Of a stretch of 64,000 bases of DNA, positions 37,272-46,187 are shown piece by piece. The translations under genes and the position numbers were made by a program. The stretch comes from Arthrobacter sp. 31Y (GTDB lineage: Bacteria > Actinomycetota > Actinomycetes > Actinomycetales > Micrococcaceae): assembly GCF_000526335.1 (NCBI RefSeq), contig NZ_JAFW01000001.1:496001-560000 (forward strand), read 5' to 3'. The notes beneath the pieces are model-generated. The model saw only the letters and a program-made list of their open reading frames with translations, made no database searches and was not told the DNA's origin. Every line of letters begins with the position of its first letter. Positions within the stretch are counted from its first letter, which is position 1.

Positions 37272-38324
37272 CTAAAGTGCGGCCGCAATAGCGTCGCCAA
37301 TGGCAGCTGTGCTGCGTGGCTCGCCGGTGCGGCTCTCGACGTCGGCGACTACTGCCGCTTCGATCTTTCGGGCCGCCGTGGTGTAGCCAAGGTGGTCCAG
37401 GAGGAGCACTGCGGAGAGGATGGCCGCGGTGGGATCGGCTTTCTGCTGACCGGCGATATCCGGAGCAGAGCCATGGACGGGCTCAAACATGGACGGTGCT
37501 GTGCGGTCCATGTTGATGTTGCCCGACGCCGCCAGGCCAATGCCACCGGTAACAGCAGCAGCGAGGTCGGTGAGGATGTCGCCGAAGAGGTTGTCGGTGA
37601 CGATGACATCAAAACGGGAGGGCTCGGTCACCATGAAGATGGTGGCCGCGTCGATGTGCAGGTAGTCGTGGGTGACCTCGGGGAATTCCTGGGCCACGGC
37701 CTCGACAGTCCGCTTCCACAGGTGCCCGGCAAACACGAGCACGTTGTGCTTGTGGACAAGGGTGACGTGCTTGCGGGCACGTTCGCTGGCACGGCGGAAG
37801 GCGTCACGGACCACACGCTCCACGCCGTGGGCGGTGTTGAGGGAAACTTCCGTGGCAACCTCGTGCGGCGTACCGCCACGCAAAGTGCCGCCGTTGCCCA
37901 CATAGGGACCTTCAGTACCTTCGCGGACCACGATGAAGTCGATGGTGCCGGGGTTGGCCAAGGGGCTGCCGACGGTGCCATAGAGGCGGGACGGACGGAG
38001 GTTCACAAAGTGGTCAAGGCTGAAACGGAGCTTGAGCAGCATCTCGCGTTCAATGATGCCGGACGGAATGCGGGTGTCGCCCGGTGCAGCGCCCACTGCA
38101 CCAAAGAGGATGGCATCGCGGGTACGCAGATCTGCCAGGACTTCGTCCGGGAGCGTCTCGCCAGTCTCAAGCCAGTGCTGGGCACCGAGCTTGTAGTTGG
38201 TCAGTTCAAGGGCGACGCCTTCGGCGGCGACGGCCTTTTCGAGGACCTTGACGGCTTCGGCGATGACCTCTGGGCCAATGCCGTCGCCAGGGATGACAGC
38301 GAGATTGATGGACGTTGCACTCAT
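37272..38324 (-). CDS. leuB: 3-isopropylmalate dehydrogenase
   Basis: Third step of leucine synthesis, oxidative decarboxylation with NAD+. 350 residues from ATG 38324: [31 protein letters not shown], and [18 protein letters not shown], where [12 protein letters not shown] holds NAD-specificity residues. The start fits a promoter with TTGACC (38360-38355) and TAGATA (38335-38330), only 5 nt before ATG, suggesting a leaderless transcript. Divergent from the histidine kinase at 38450. Confidence 0.97.
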   Translation of the reverse strand: MSATSINLAVIPGDGIGPEVIAEAVKVLEKAVAAEGVALELTNYKLGAQHWLETGETLPDEVLADLRTRDAILFGAVGAAPGDTRIPSGIIEREMLLKLRFSLDHFVNLRPSRLYGTVGSPLANPGTIDFIVVREGTEGPYVGNGGTLRGGTPHEVATEVSLNTAHGVERVVRDAFRRASERARKHVTLVHKHNVLVFAGHLWKRTVEAVAQEFPEVTHDYLHIDAATIFMVTEPSRFDVIVTDNLFGDILTDLAAAVTGGIGLAASGNINMDRTAPSMFEPVHGSAPDIAGQQKADPTAAILSAVLLLDHLGYTTAARKIEAAVVADVESRTGEPRSTAAIGDAIAAAL

Positions 38325-38329
38325 AGCTC

Positions 38330-38360
38330 TATCTAGCCAAGCAATCCACATGCTGGTCAA
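38330..38360 (-). promoter_or_regulatory. leuB promoter
   Basis: Minus strand TTGACC (38360-38355), 19-nt spacer, TAGATA (38335-38330); the -10 box ends 5 nt before the leuB ATG. The spacer is longer than ideal; CTAGAT one base upstream gives 18 nt. Confidence 0.45.
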
Positions 38361-38398
38361 AATCGTCTCATTCTGCGAACACTCGGTGTCTCGCTGAT

Positions 38399-38443
38399 TC
38401 AGACCACGGCATGATGCCCGCCGCTGGACCAAGAGCATAGAGT
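38399..38443 (+). promoter_or_regulatory. Promoter of the two-component operon with shared upstream motif
   Basis: TCAGACCACGGCATGA (38399-38414) precedes a -10 box TAGAGT (38438-38443) that ends 6 nt before the GTG start at 38450, so the transcript is probably leaderless. There is no good -35 hexamer; the motif occupies that region, as expected for an activator site. The same motif with one C/T change occurs at 40380-40395 before the ABC genes. Confidence 0.55.
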
Positions 38444-38449
38444 CGTAGC

Positions 38450-39634
38450 GTGGACAGAAGGCACGCAATATATGAATGGTTCCGGATCAACCGCTTCAAA
38501 GTGGACATGACGGCGACGTCCTTGCTGATCCTCCTTTTCGGTCCGGTCTATCTGCTTGCCTCACGGCCTTGGCTTTTTGTCCTTTCCTGCAGCCTGCTGC
38601 TTCCGCTGGCGTGGCGACGCACGCGCCCAGCCGTTGCGGCCGGCGTCGTAATCTTGGTGTGCCTTGTCCAATGGGCGGTGGGTTCCGAGCCCGTAGCCGG
38701 CCAGATCGCAGTCCCGCTGGTCATCTACGCAACCGCGGCTTACGGCCCGGCGTGGGCAAGCCGCACAGTCCTGGTGGCCGGAATGCTGGGCGGCATTATG
38801 CTGACGACGCGTGAGTACTCCAACACTGCCGAGTCGGGCATTATGGGGCTCACTATCGGGGCCCTCTACACGGTGTTGATTTGGATGCTGGTGCTGGTGA
38901 GCTGGACCTTGGGCGACCTCACCCGGGTGCGCCGGCTCCAACTTCAGGCACTGGAGGACCGGACCCGAAGGCTCGAGGTGGAGCAGCAGCAGGAGCGCCA
39001 GCTGGCCGCGGCCGACGAACGCTCGCACATCGCGCGGGAAATGCACGACATCGTTGCCCACTCGCTGTCCGTCATCATCACCCAGGCGGACGGCGCACGG
39101 TACGCGGCCGCGGCAAAACCGGAGCTCGCCACCGAAGCGCTGGCCACCATCGCGGCCACTGGCAGGGACTCGCTGGGTGAAATGCGGCGGCTGCTTGGCG
39201 TCCTCCGCTCCGACGACGACTCCCCTACCCGCCCGCAACCGCGGTTGTCGGACCTGGATGAACTCCTGCTGGGCTTCCGCGCGGCAACGCTCCAGGTCAC
39301 CTTTGACCAGATCGGAGCAGCCCGCCGGGCGCTTCCCGCCGGCGCTGAACTAACGGCCTACCGCATCATTCAGGAAGCCCTCACCAACGTCATGAAACAC
39401 GCTGGCCCTAAAGCTGTGGCCAGTGTGACGCTGACCTGGCAGGCCCGCGGCCTACAACTGGACATCGTCGACGACGGCCGGGGCGCCGCCGCTGATCCGC
39501 CGTCGGCAGGAGGCGGCAACGGCCTGAGGGGAATGGGTGAGCGCGTCTCCCTCTACGATGGTTCCTTGGCCGCAGGCCCTGAACAGGGCGGCGGTTTCCG
39601 TGTGTCCGCTTTCATCCCCTACTCGGAGGCCTAA
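38450..39634 (+). CDS. Sensor histidine kinase (HisKA_3 / LuxR-type partner)
   Basis: 394 residues from GTG. About five transmembrane helices in the first 150 residues with very short loops, then a coiled coil rich in Gln/Arg ([19 protein letters not shown]) and the HisKA_3 box with phospho-His199 in [16 protein letters not shown]. An ATP-binding domain follows: [23 protein letters not shown] and [15 protein letters not shown]. The architecture is DesK-like, sensing through the membrane. It is followed 4 nt later by its response regulator. Confidence 0.93.
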   Translation: MDRRHAIYEWFRINRFKVDMTATSLLILLFGPVYLLASRPWLFVLSCSLLLPLAWRRTRPAVAAGVVILVCLVQWAVGSEPVAGQIAVPLVIYATAAYGPAWASRTVLVAGMLGGIMLTTREYSNTAESGIMGLTIGALYTVLIWMLVLVSWTLGDLTRVRRLQLQALEDRTRRLEVEQQQERQLAAADERSHIAREMHDIVAHSLSVIITQADGARYAAAAKPELATEALATIAATGRDSLGEMRRLLGVLRSDDDSPTRPQPRLSDLDELLLGFRAATLQVTFDQIGAARRALPAGAELTAYRIIQEALTNVMKHAGPKAVASVTLTWQARGLQLDIVDDGRGAAADPPSAGGGNGLRGMGERVSLYDGSLAAGPEQGGGFRVSAFIPYSEA

Positions 39635-39638
39635 ACCC

Positions 39639-40352
39639 ATGTCTGACGTTCCTGCACCCATCCGGGTGGCCCTGGTTGATGACCAGCATTTGGTCCGTTC
39701 GGGTTTTGGCATGCTGATCAATTCCCAGCCGGACCTTGAAGTGGTTGCCGAGGCCGGCAACGGAATTGAGGCTGTCCAAGCGCTCAGCGCCACCGCAGCC
39801 GATGTGGTCCTGATGGATGTCCGGATGCCCGGGATGGACGGCATCGAAGCAACCCGGCGCATTCTGGAGCAGGCAGCTGCACAGCCATCGGGTTCCCAGC
39901 GGGCCGAGATCAAGATTGTGGTGCTGACCACCTTCGACCTCGATGAGTACGCTCTTGCCGCAATCCAGGCAGGTGCCAGCGGGTTCCTCCTGAAGGATGC
40001 GCCACCCGAAGAGCTCCTTGAGGCCATCCGCACCGTCTACCGGGGAGACGCCGTGATCGCGCCGTCCACCACCCGCCGCCTACTGGACCACGTGGCGCCG
40101 CTTCTCAGGACACAGACTCCCGAGCAAAGTGAGCACGCCGCGGCAGTGGAACGCCTCACGGCCCGCGAGCGCGAGGTATTCCAGCTGATCGCGCAGGGCC
40201 AGTCGAATCCCGAGATCGCGGCGGGGCTGTTCCTTTCCGAGGCAACGGTGAAGACCCATGTGGGCCATATCCTGGCGAAACTCGGCGCCCGGGACCGGGT
40301 GCAGGTCGTGGTGATCGCCTATGAGACTGGGATTGTGTCCCCGGGGACCTAG
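39639..40352 (+). CDS. NarL/LuxR-family response regulator
   Basis: 237 residues. Receiver domain with acidic pocket Asp14-Asp15 and phospho-acceptor Asp60 (VLMDVRMPGMDG), conserved Thr/Lys positions (VLTTFD, LLKDAPPEE), and a C-terminal LuxR helix-turn-helix (LTAREREVFQLIAQGQSNPEIA...VKTHVGHILAKLGARDR). It is a probable transcription activator of its own operon and of the ABC genes at 40464, as suggested by the motif they share. Overlap-free spacing of 4 nt to the kinase. Confidence 0.93.
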   Translation: MSDVPAPIRVALVDDQHLVRSGFGMLINSQPDLEVVAEAGNGIEAVQALSATAADVVLMDVRMPGMDGIEATRRILEQAAAQPSGSQRAEIKIVVLTTFDLDEYALAAIQAGASGFLLKDAPPEELLEAIRTVYRGDAVIAPSTTRRLLDHVAPLLRTQTPEQSEHAAAVERLTAREREVFQLIAQGQSNPEIAAGLFLSEATVKTHVGHILAKLGARDRVQVVVIAYETGIVSPGT

Positions 40353-40353
40353 G

Positions 40354-40457
40354 CTGCTCATACCGGCCGGCCTCCAAACTCAGACCACGGTATGAGCAGG
40401 GCTTCCTGACAATGGGCCCGCAGCCCGATCCCGCCGGGCAAGGCTGAAACATAGCGT
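40354..40457 (+). promoter_or_regulatory. Operator-like inverted repeat and promoter of the ABC genes
   Basis: CTGCTCATACCG (40354-40365) and CGGTATGAGCAG (40388-40399) form a perfect 12-bp inverted repeat with a 22-nt spacer. The right arm lies inside TCAGACCACGGTATGA, the motif also before the kinase gene. A -10 box TAGCGT (40452-40457) ends 6 nt before the ATG at 40464. Confidence 0.55.
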
Positions 40458-40463
40458 GGAACC

Positions 40464-41258
40464 ATGACAACTTTCACGTCCCTCCCCCACCCGTCAGGAT
40501 CCGGCCGGCCCTCCGGTTCTAGCGGCGCCACGGCCCGCCCGGCCGTCGAGGCTTTCAAGCTCACCAAGAGTTACGGCCGTGCGGATACCACCGTGACTGC
40601 CCTGAACGAGGTGTCGGTGAGTTTCGACGCCGGCAAGTTCACTGCCATCATGGGGCCGTCCGGTTCAGGAAAATCCACGCTCATGCATTGCCTGGCTGGC
40701 CTGGATACCGCGGATTCCGGAAGGATTGTGCTGGGCGGCACGGAACTCACGGGCCTCAACGACCGTCAACTGACGGCGCTTCGCCGCGAGCGGATCGGCT
40801 TCGTTTTCCAGGCGTTCAACCTGGTGCCCACCTTGACTGCCGAACAGAACATCACGCTTCCGCTTGCATTGGCCGGAACCCAGGCCGACGCCGGATGGTT
40901 GGACACAGTTGTCAGCACCCTGGGGCTGAAGGACCGGCTGAAGCACCGCCCCCATGAACTCTCCGGGGGCCAGCAACAGCGTGTGGCTGTTGCCCGGGCA
41001 TTGCTGACCCGGCCCGACGTCGTGTTCGGAGACGAACCTACCGGCAACCTGGATTCGAAGGCGGGCGGAGAAGTCCTGGCACTCCTGCGCAGGAGCAGCC
41101 AGGAGATGGGCCAAACCATCATCATGGTGACGCACGATCCCGTCGCTGCCAGCTATGCGGACCGCGTGGTGTTGATGAGCGACGGCGGACTGGTAGGCGA
41201 GATCCACGATCCCACCGCCGACTCTGTCCTGACTGCCCTCGGCAAGCTGGGGGCCTGA
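40464..41258 (+). CDS. ABC transporter ATP-binding protein (MacB/LolD type)
   Basis: 264 residues: Ser/Gly-rich N-terminal 25, then Walker A GPSGSGKST near residues 64-72, signature LSGGQQQRVAVARALL, Walker B VVFGDEPTGNLD, and H-loop VTHD. This class pairs with FtsX-like permeases in exporters or mechanotransmission complexes, often for antimicrobial peptides or lipoproteins. Only 3 nt separate it from the permease, and the two-component system upstream suggests induced expression. Confidence 0.95.
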   Translation: MTTFTSLPHPSGSGRPSGSSGATARPAVEAFKLTKSYGRADTTVTALNEVSVSFDAGKFTAIMGPSGSGKSTLMHCLAGLDTADSGRIVLGGTELTGLNDRQLTALRRERIGFVFQAFNLVPTLTAEQNITLPLALAGTQADAGWLDTVVSTLGLKDRLKHRPHELSGGQQQRVAVARALLTRPDVVFGDEPTGNLDSKAGGEVLALLRRSSQEMGQTIIMVTHDPVAASYADRVVLMSDGGLVGEIHDPTADSVLTALGKLGA

Positions 41259-41261
41259 GGC

Positions 41262-43730
41262 ATGTTGCGTGTTGCCGTCTCCCAATTGACGACGCATTTC
41301 CGGCGGTTCGTTGCCATCGGCCTGGCCGTGATGCTGTCCGTCATGTTCCTCTCTTCCACTCTCATGGTGGGCGCGAGTACCAATGCATCGCTGGGTGCGA
41401 GCATTGGTGAGGCCTACCGGAACGCCGATCTTGTTGCGACGTCCAAGAACGGTGAAGCATTTACCCAAGCTGCAGTTGATGCTGCCGCGTCTTCCCCCGC
41501 AGTGGAAGACAGCTATGCGGAGCGATCCACCTATGTGACGTTCGAGGCCGGCGGCGGGGAGCAGTACGGGCGACTCCGGAACCTGGCTCCCGCATCCTTG
41601 GAAGGCGCCGTCCTTTCTTCCGGGTCCATGCCTTCGAAGGCGCTGGAGGCAGTAATTGATGTCAAGACGGCAGAGCACCTTGGCCTTTCCGTCGGCAGCA
41701 CCCTGGAGTTGCACGGTGCCGGGCCGGTCAAGAACGCCAAGGTGACCATTACTGGCCTGATCCAATCCACCAACGATCCTTTCTCGTCCTCGGCGGCCCA
41801 GTTGCTTGCTTCCGAATCTGTACTGAATGCGGTCCAGGATGCGGGGGCCGGGTTCGCTGGCATCCAATTCGCGCTGAAGCCCGGAGAAGATGTGCCCGCG
41901 GCCAAGGACTACATCGTCCGCCGCATGGAAGCCGCGGGTGCCGTTGACCCCGACTTGGAAACTGCCCAGGAAAAGGTCACCTCCACCGTGGCAATGCTGA
42001 GCGCCGGTCAGGACCAGCTAACGGTCGTCCTGCTGGCCTTCGCTGGCGTCGCGATCCTGGTTTCCACGCTGGTGGTGGCCAACACCTTCTCAGTCCTGGT
42101 TGCGCAACGGACCAGGGAGCTGGCGCTCCTGCGCTGCCTGGGTGCCGGACGTTCGCAGATCCGTGGTTCTGTCATGCTCGAGGCACTCGTGGTCGGATTC
42201 GTTTCCTCGGTGCTGGGCGTCCTTGCGGCCACCGGCCTGATGACTGGGTTGATTGCCTGGGCCAAGTCCCAACCCGAGCAAGCCTTCGCGACGTTGGCGG
42301 TGCCGCCGTCGGCCATCATTGCCGGATTGGTTGCCGGTACTCTGCTGACCGTGGTGGCGGCTCTGGTGCCCGCGAAGGCAGCGACCGCCGTCGCGCCTCT
42401 TGCCGCCCTTCGGCCTGCTGATGACGCATCCGTGCGGAACCGGCGCGGCAAGGTCCGGCTGGTCCTGGGCCTGATGGCCCTGATGGGTGGCGCCGCCCTG
42501 CTGGTGTACGGCAGCCTTAACGTCTCGCTTCCCCTTGCGCTGCTGGGTGGTGCGGCCTCCTTCGTGGGCATCCTGCTCTGCTCCACACTGTTCATCCCCA
42601 CAGTGGTTGCCTTGGCCGGGCGCCTGGCCGCACCGGCTGGCGTCCCGGGCAGGCTCGCTGCCGTCAACGCCACCCGCAACCCTGCCCGGACTTCGGCTAC
42701 CGCGGCCGCGCTGTTGATTGGGGTCACCTTGGTGTCCCTGATGATGACCGGTGCGGCCACGTCCCGGCAGGCCTTCAACGACACCCTGGCAGAAAACTAC
42801 CCGGTGGACCTTTCGGCACAAACCGCCGTGGACGGCGCACGCGATCCCGGCGATGCCCTCTCCCGAATCAAGGCGCTCGACGGCGTCAGCGCTGCTGTCC
42901 TGCTCAAACCGGTGGGAACACTGGTTGATGCCACCACACCCGACGGCGGCAACACCATATACAGCCTCAGCGCCGCGGATGCCGCTTCAGTACTCCGCGA
43001 CAACCACCTCAAGCCGGGTCCAGGTACGGTCTACCTGCCTGAAGACTCCCCTGAGGGCCCCGCCACGATCACGACGGCGGCCGGCAGCGTTTCACTCGAC
43101 GCCAAGGTTCTGCGGACCCGCCACGTCCCGGCCTTCGTGGAAAGCACCAGCATCTCCTCCGCCCCGCTGCCGGAAACACCGGCCATGGTGTGGGTGAAAC
43201 TGGACGATTCCGTGTCGGCAGACCGCGTCCAGGCCATCCAGAAGGAGATGGCAAGCGCACTTGGCGTGCAGGAGCGCACCGTCAGCGGAGCTGCGATCGA
43301 ACGGGTGACCTTCAACAGCATCATCGACGTCCTGCTCCTGGTGGTTACAGGGCTGCTCGGCGTGGCAGTGGTTATTGCCCTGATCGGCGTGGCCAACACT
43401 TTGTCGCTCTCGGTCCTGGAACGGACACGGGAAAACTCGCTCCTCCGGGCACTTGGCCTGACCAGAGGACAACTCCGCGGGATGCTGGCCATCGAGGCTG
43501 TGCTCGTGGCAGGTGTGGCAGCGATCATGGGCGCCGGCATGGGCATCGTTTACGGATGGCTCGGAGCCCAGGCCACCCTTGGTGGTGTGGCAACCGTGGT
43601 TCCGTCGGTGCCATGGCTGCAACTAGCTGCGGTCTTTGGTGTGGCGGTGATCGCCGGGCTCCTGGCTTCGGTGATCCCTGCCCGGCGTGCGGCACGATTG
43701 TCCCCTGTCGAGGGACTGGCCACCGCCTAG
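41262..43730 (+). CDS. FtsX-like ABC transporter permease
   Basis: 822 residues with two FtsX modules. One transmembrane helix near residues 15-37 precedes a large extracellular region (about 40-250); three helices with TRELALLRCLGAGRSQIRGSVMLEAL follow, then a second helix group around 400-460, a second extracellular region (about 500-690), and the last FtsX unit with TRENSLLRALGLTRGQLRGMLAIEA. This is the duplicated FtsX layout of large MacB-like permeases in actinobacteria. It works with the 40464 ATPase; the substrate is unknown. It ends before the perfect hairpin at 43758. Confidence 0.93.
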   Translation: MLRVAVSQLTTHFRRFVAIGLAVMLSVMFLSSTLMVGASTNASLGASIGEAYRNADLVATSKNGEAFTQAAVDAAASSPAVEDSYAERSTYVTFEAGGGEQYGRLRNLAPASLEGAVLSSGSMPSKALEAVIDVKTAEHLGLSVGSTLELHGAGPVKNAKVTITGLIQSTNDPFSSSAAQLLASESVLNAVQDAGAGFAGIQFALKPGEDVPAAKDYIVRRMEAAGAVDPDLETAQEKVTSTVAMLSAGQDQLTVVLLAFAGVAILVSTLVVANTFSVLVAQRTRELALLRCLGAGRSQIRGSVMLEALVVGFVSSVLGVLAATGLMTGLIAWAKSQPEQAFATLAVPPSAIIAGLVAGTLLTVVAALVPAKAATAVAPLAALRPADDASVRNRRGKVRLVLGLMALMGGAALLVYGSLNVSLPLALLGGAASFVGILLCSTLFIPTVVALAGRLAAPAGVPGRLAAVNATRNPARTSATAAALLIGVTLVSLMMTGAATSRQAFNDTLAENYPVDLSAQTAVDGARDPGDALSRIKALDGVSAAVLLKPVGTLVDATTPDGGNTIYSLSAADAASVLRDNHLKPGPGTVYLPEDSPEGPATITTAAGSVSLDAKVLRTRHVPAFVESTSISSAPLPETPAMVWVKLDDSVSADRVQAIQKEMASALGVQERTVSGAAIERVTFNSIIDVLLLVVTGLLGVAVVIALIGVANTLSLSVLERTRENSLLRALGLTRGQLRGMLAIEAVLVAGVAAIMGAGMGIVYGWLGAQATLGGVATVVPSVPWLQLAAVFGVAVIAGLLASVIPARRAARLSPVEGLATA

Positions 43731-43757
43731 AACGCTCACTCACACCACTCCAAACGA

Positions 43758-43808
43758 GAATCGCTCTCTCACTTCCCCGCGTACCGACGGGAAGTGAGAG
43801 AGCGATTC
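43758..43808 (+). terminator. Perfect 20-bp hairpin of the GGGAAGTGAGAGAGCG family with T tract
   Basis: GAATCGCTCTCTCACTTCCC (43758-43777) pairs with every base of 43789-43808 around an 11-nt loop and is followed by CTTTTT on the plus strand, so it can terminate the ABC operon. It lies between convergent genes. A further GTGAGAGAG unit lies at 43826, exactly 32 nt after the one at 43794, and a weaker CTCACTCAC unit at 43736. Confidence 0.85.
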
Positions 43809-43836
43809 CTTTTTGGGGGTGTTATGTGAGAGAGGG

Positions 43837-45396
43837 TTATGCGTCGCCCGGTTCTTCGTACCGCGGGAAGACCGGGGCAGGTGCCGGCAGCGCCGTCCCT
43901 GCGACCAACGGCGTCGCGATTGCGGCGAACTGTCTGGCCTCGCCCTCCGGCTGGCCGAGCACCTCAAGGAGCTTGTCCGACGACGACGGCATGACCGGCT
44001 GTGCGAGGATCGCCACGATGCGGACAACTTCCAAGGTGACATAAAGGACCGTGTTCATGCGGTCGATGTCCGTCTTGCGCAACACCCACGGAGCCTGCTC
44101 TGCGAAATACGCGTTGGTATCTCCGAGGACGGTCCAGATGGCTTCCAGTGCACGGCTGAATTCCTGCTTGTCGAACGCTGCACGCGCAGTTTCCAGCAAC
44201 ACACCGGCCTGTGCCAGCAAAGCCTCGTCCTCTGCCGTGAAAGCACCGGGAACCGGGACTTTACCTTCACAGTTCTTCGCCACCATGGACAGCGAACGCT
44301 GGGCAAGGTTGCCGAAGTTATTGGCGAGATCCGCGTTCATGCGGCCCACAATGGCTTCGTGGTTGTAGTTGCCGTCCGCACCAAACGGAACTTCGCGGAG
44401 GAAGAAGTAGCGGCACTGGTCCAGGCCGTACTGCGCCACGAAGTCCTGCGGAGCCACCACGTTGCCCAAGGACTTGGACATCTTCACGCCGTTGTTGGTG
44501 AGGAATCCGTGGATCATGACGCGCTTGGGCAGTTCCAGGCCGGCGCTCATGAGGAATGCAGGCCAATAGATGGCGTGGAAGCGCGAGATGTCCTTGCCGA
44601 TCACGTGGACGTCAGCGGGCCAGAACTTCTTGAAGGATTCGGACTCGATGTCCGGGTAGCCCACACCAGTCAGGTAGTTGGTCAGAGCGTCAACCCAGAC
44701 ATACATGACGTGCTTCTCGTCGCCCGGGACGGGAACGCCCCAGTCGAAGGTAGTGCGGCTGATGGACAGATCTTCCAGACCACGCCGGACGAAGCTGATG
44801 ACCTCATTGAAGCGGGATTGCGGCGCACCGAACTCAGGCTGCTCCTCATAGAGGGCAAGGAGCTTCTCCTGATAATTGGAGAGCCGGAAGAAGTAGCTCT
44901 CCTCCGCAGTCCAGGTGACCAGGGTGTCCGTCTCCTTGGAGTAGCGGAGCCCGTCCTCCTTCACCACGGTGTCGTCCTCGACGTAATACGCCTCGTCACG
45001 GACGGAGTACCATCCCTCGTATTTGGACAGGTAGATATCGCCGTTGGCTTCCATCTTCTTCCAGATGGCCTGGGAAGCGGCGTAATGGTCCTGATCCGTG
45101 GTGCGGATGAAGCGGTCATGGGAGATCCCCAAGTCCTGGCTCATCTGCTTGAAGGCTGCCGAGTTGCGGTCAGCCAGCTGCTTGGCAGTGATGCCTTCCT
45201 TCTCGGCTGACTGCTGCATCTTGAGCCCGTGCTCGTCCGTCCCTGTCATGAAGAACACTTCATGGCCATCGAGGCGCTTGAAGCGTGCCATGGCATCAGT
45301 CGCAATGACCTCGTAAGCGTGGCCGATGTGCGGCACGCCATTGGGGTAGCTGATTGCGGTGGTGATGTAGAACGGGGATTTCTCTGGAGACGTCAC
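43837..45396 (-). CDS. metG: Methionyl-tRNA synthetase
   Basis: 519 residues from GTG 45396. Class I motifs PHIGH (22-26) and VKMSKS near residue 304, [14 protein letters not shown], and [21 protein letters not shown]. The zinc-knuckle cysteines of the long E. coli form are absent and there is no C-terminal EMAP-like tRNA-binding domain, so it is the short MetG form common in actinobacteria. It lies 35 nt after the ATPase gene with a weak ribosome-binding site; whether it has its own promoter is unclear. Confidence 0.96.
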   Translation of the reverse strand: MTSPEKSPFYITTAISYPNGVPHIGHAYEVIATDAMARFKRLDGHEVFFMTGTDEHGLKMQQSAEKEGITAKQLADRNSAAFKQMSQDLGISHDRFIRTTDQDHYAASQAIWKKMEANGDIYLSKYEGWYSVRDEAYYVEDDTVVKEDGLRYSKETDTLVTWTAEESYFFRLSNYQEKLLALYEEQPEFGAPQSRFNEVISFVRRGLEDLSISRTTFDWGVPVPGDEKHVMYVWVDALTNYLTGVGYPDIESESFKKFWPADVHVIGKDISRFHAIYWPAFLMSAGLELPKRVMIHGFLTNNGVKMSKSLGNVVAPQDFVAQYGLDQCRYFFLREVPFGADGNYNHEAIVGRMNADLANNFGNLAQRSLSMVAKNCEGKVPVPGAFTAEDEALLAQAGVLLETARAAFDKQEFSRALEAIWTVLGDTNAYFAEQAPWVLRKTDIDRMNTVLYVTLEVVRIVAILAQPVMPSSSDKLLEVLGQPEGEARQFAAIATPLVAGTALPAPAPVFPRYEEPGDA

Positions 45397-45431
45397 TCTA
45401 AGAAGTTACCTTTTTTTGGGATGAAATAGCT

Positions 45432-46187
45432 TTAGTTAAGTTCGGTCAGCGTATCGCTGAGCCGCACCAGCTCGTGGTCGTGGGAGGCAACCATAACGGC
45501 AATGCCATCGCTGGTGGTGTCCTTAAGAATGCCGATGATCCGGTTGGCTGCCGCACGGTCGAGGCTGGCCGTGGGCTCATCCACCACCAATACGCGGGTT
45601 CCCAGGATCAGGGCACGGGCAATGGCTACGCGCTGGCGTTCACCACCGGAAAGCTGCGCGGGACGGTGACGCATGCGGCGACCGAGGCCCACCAGGTCCA
45701 GGAGGTCCTTGGCCATCTCGGTACGCTGCTCCACTTCGCCATCGGGCACGGCCGGGAGCAGGACGTTTTCCAGCGCGCTCATGCCGTCGATCAAGGCGCC
45801 GCCCTGGTCCACGTAGCCGATCAATGCCCGGCGGCGGTCCGCGATCTCGTCGTCGCCCATACTCTCCAGTGGCTGGCCCTCCCAGAAGACCTTGCCCGAC
45901 GTCGGGAGCGTCAGTCCGGCACTCACCGTCAGGATGCTGGTCTTACCGGAGCCGCTTCGCCCTGCAATACAGTGCATCTCACCAGCGTGCAGCGTGAGGT
46001 TGAAGTCATCGACAACGTCAACTTCTTCGGCACCGCCCTTATCGCCGCCGTAGTGGATGGTGACCCGGCTCAGTTCCAAGGGGGTCGCGTGATCCGTGGC
46101 CCTCACGATGGTGTTGGCGCGGGTCTGCAATGACTCGTCCGCGGATTCCGGGGTGGCCGTCAGCTCGGGGTTGAGGTTGTCAGTCAT
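45432..46187 (-). CDS. ABC transporter ATP-binding protein
   Basis: 251 residues from ATG 46187. Walker A GRSGSGKTS, signature LSGGERQRVAIARAL, Walker B VLVVDEPTASLD and ASHDHE; a ~45-residue N-terminal extension precedes the nucleotide-binding domain. It overlaps the upstream permease by 4 nt (ATGA), so the pair is co-translated. No two-component system adjoins it, unlike the 40464 pair. Confidence 0.93.
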   Translation of the reverse strand: MTDNLNPELTATPESADESLQTRANTIVRATDHATPLELSRVTIHYGGDKGGAEEVDVVDDFNLTLHAGEMHCIAGRSGSGKTSILTVSAGLTLPTSGKVFWEGQPLESMGDDEIADRRRALIGYVDQGGALIDGMSALENVLLPAVPDGEVEQRTEMAKDLLDLVGLGRRMRHRPAQLSGGERQRVAIARALILGTRVLVVDEPTASLDRAAANRIIGILKDTTSDGIAVMVASHDHELVRLSDTLTELN

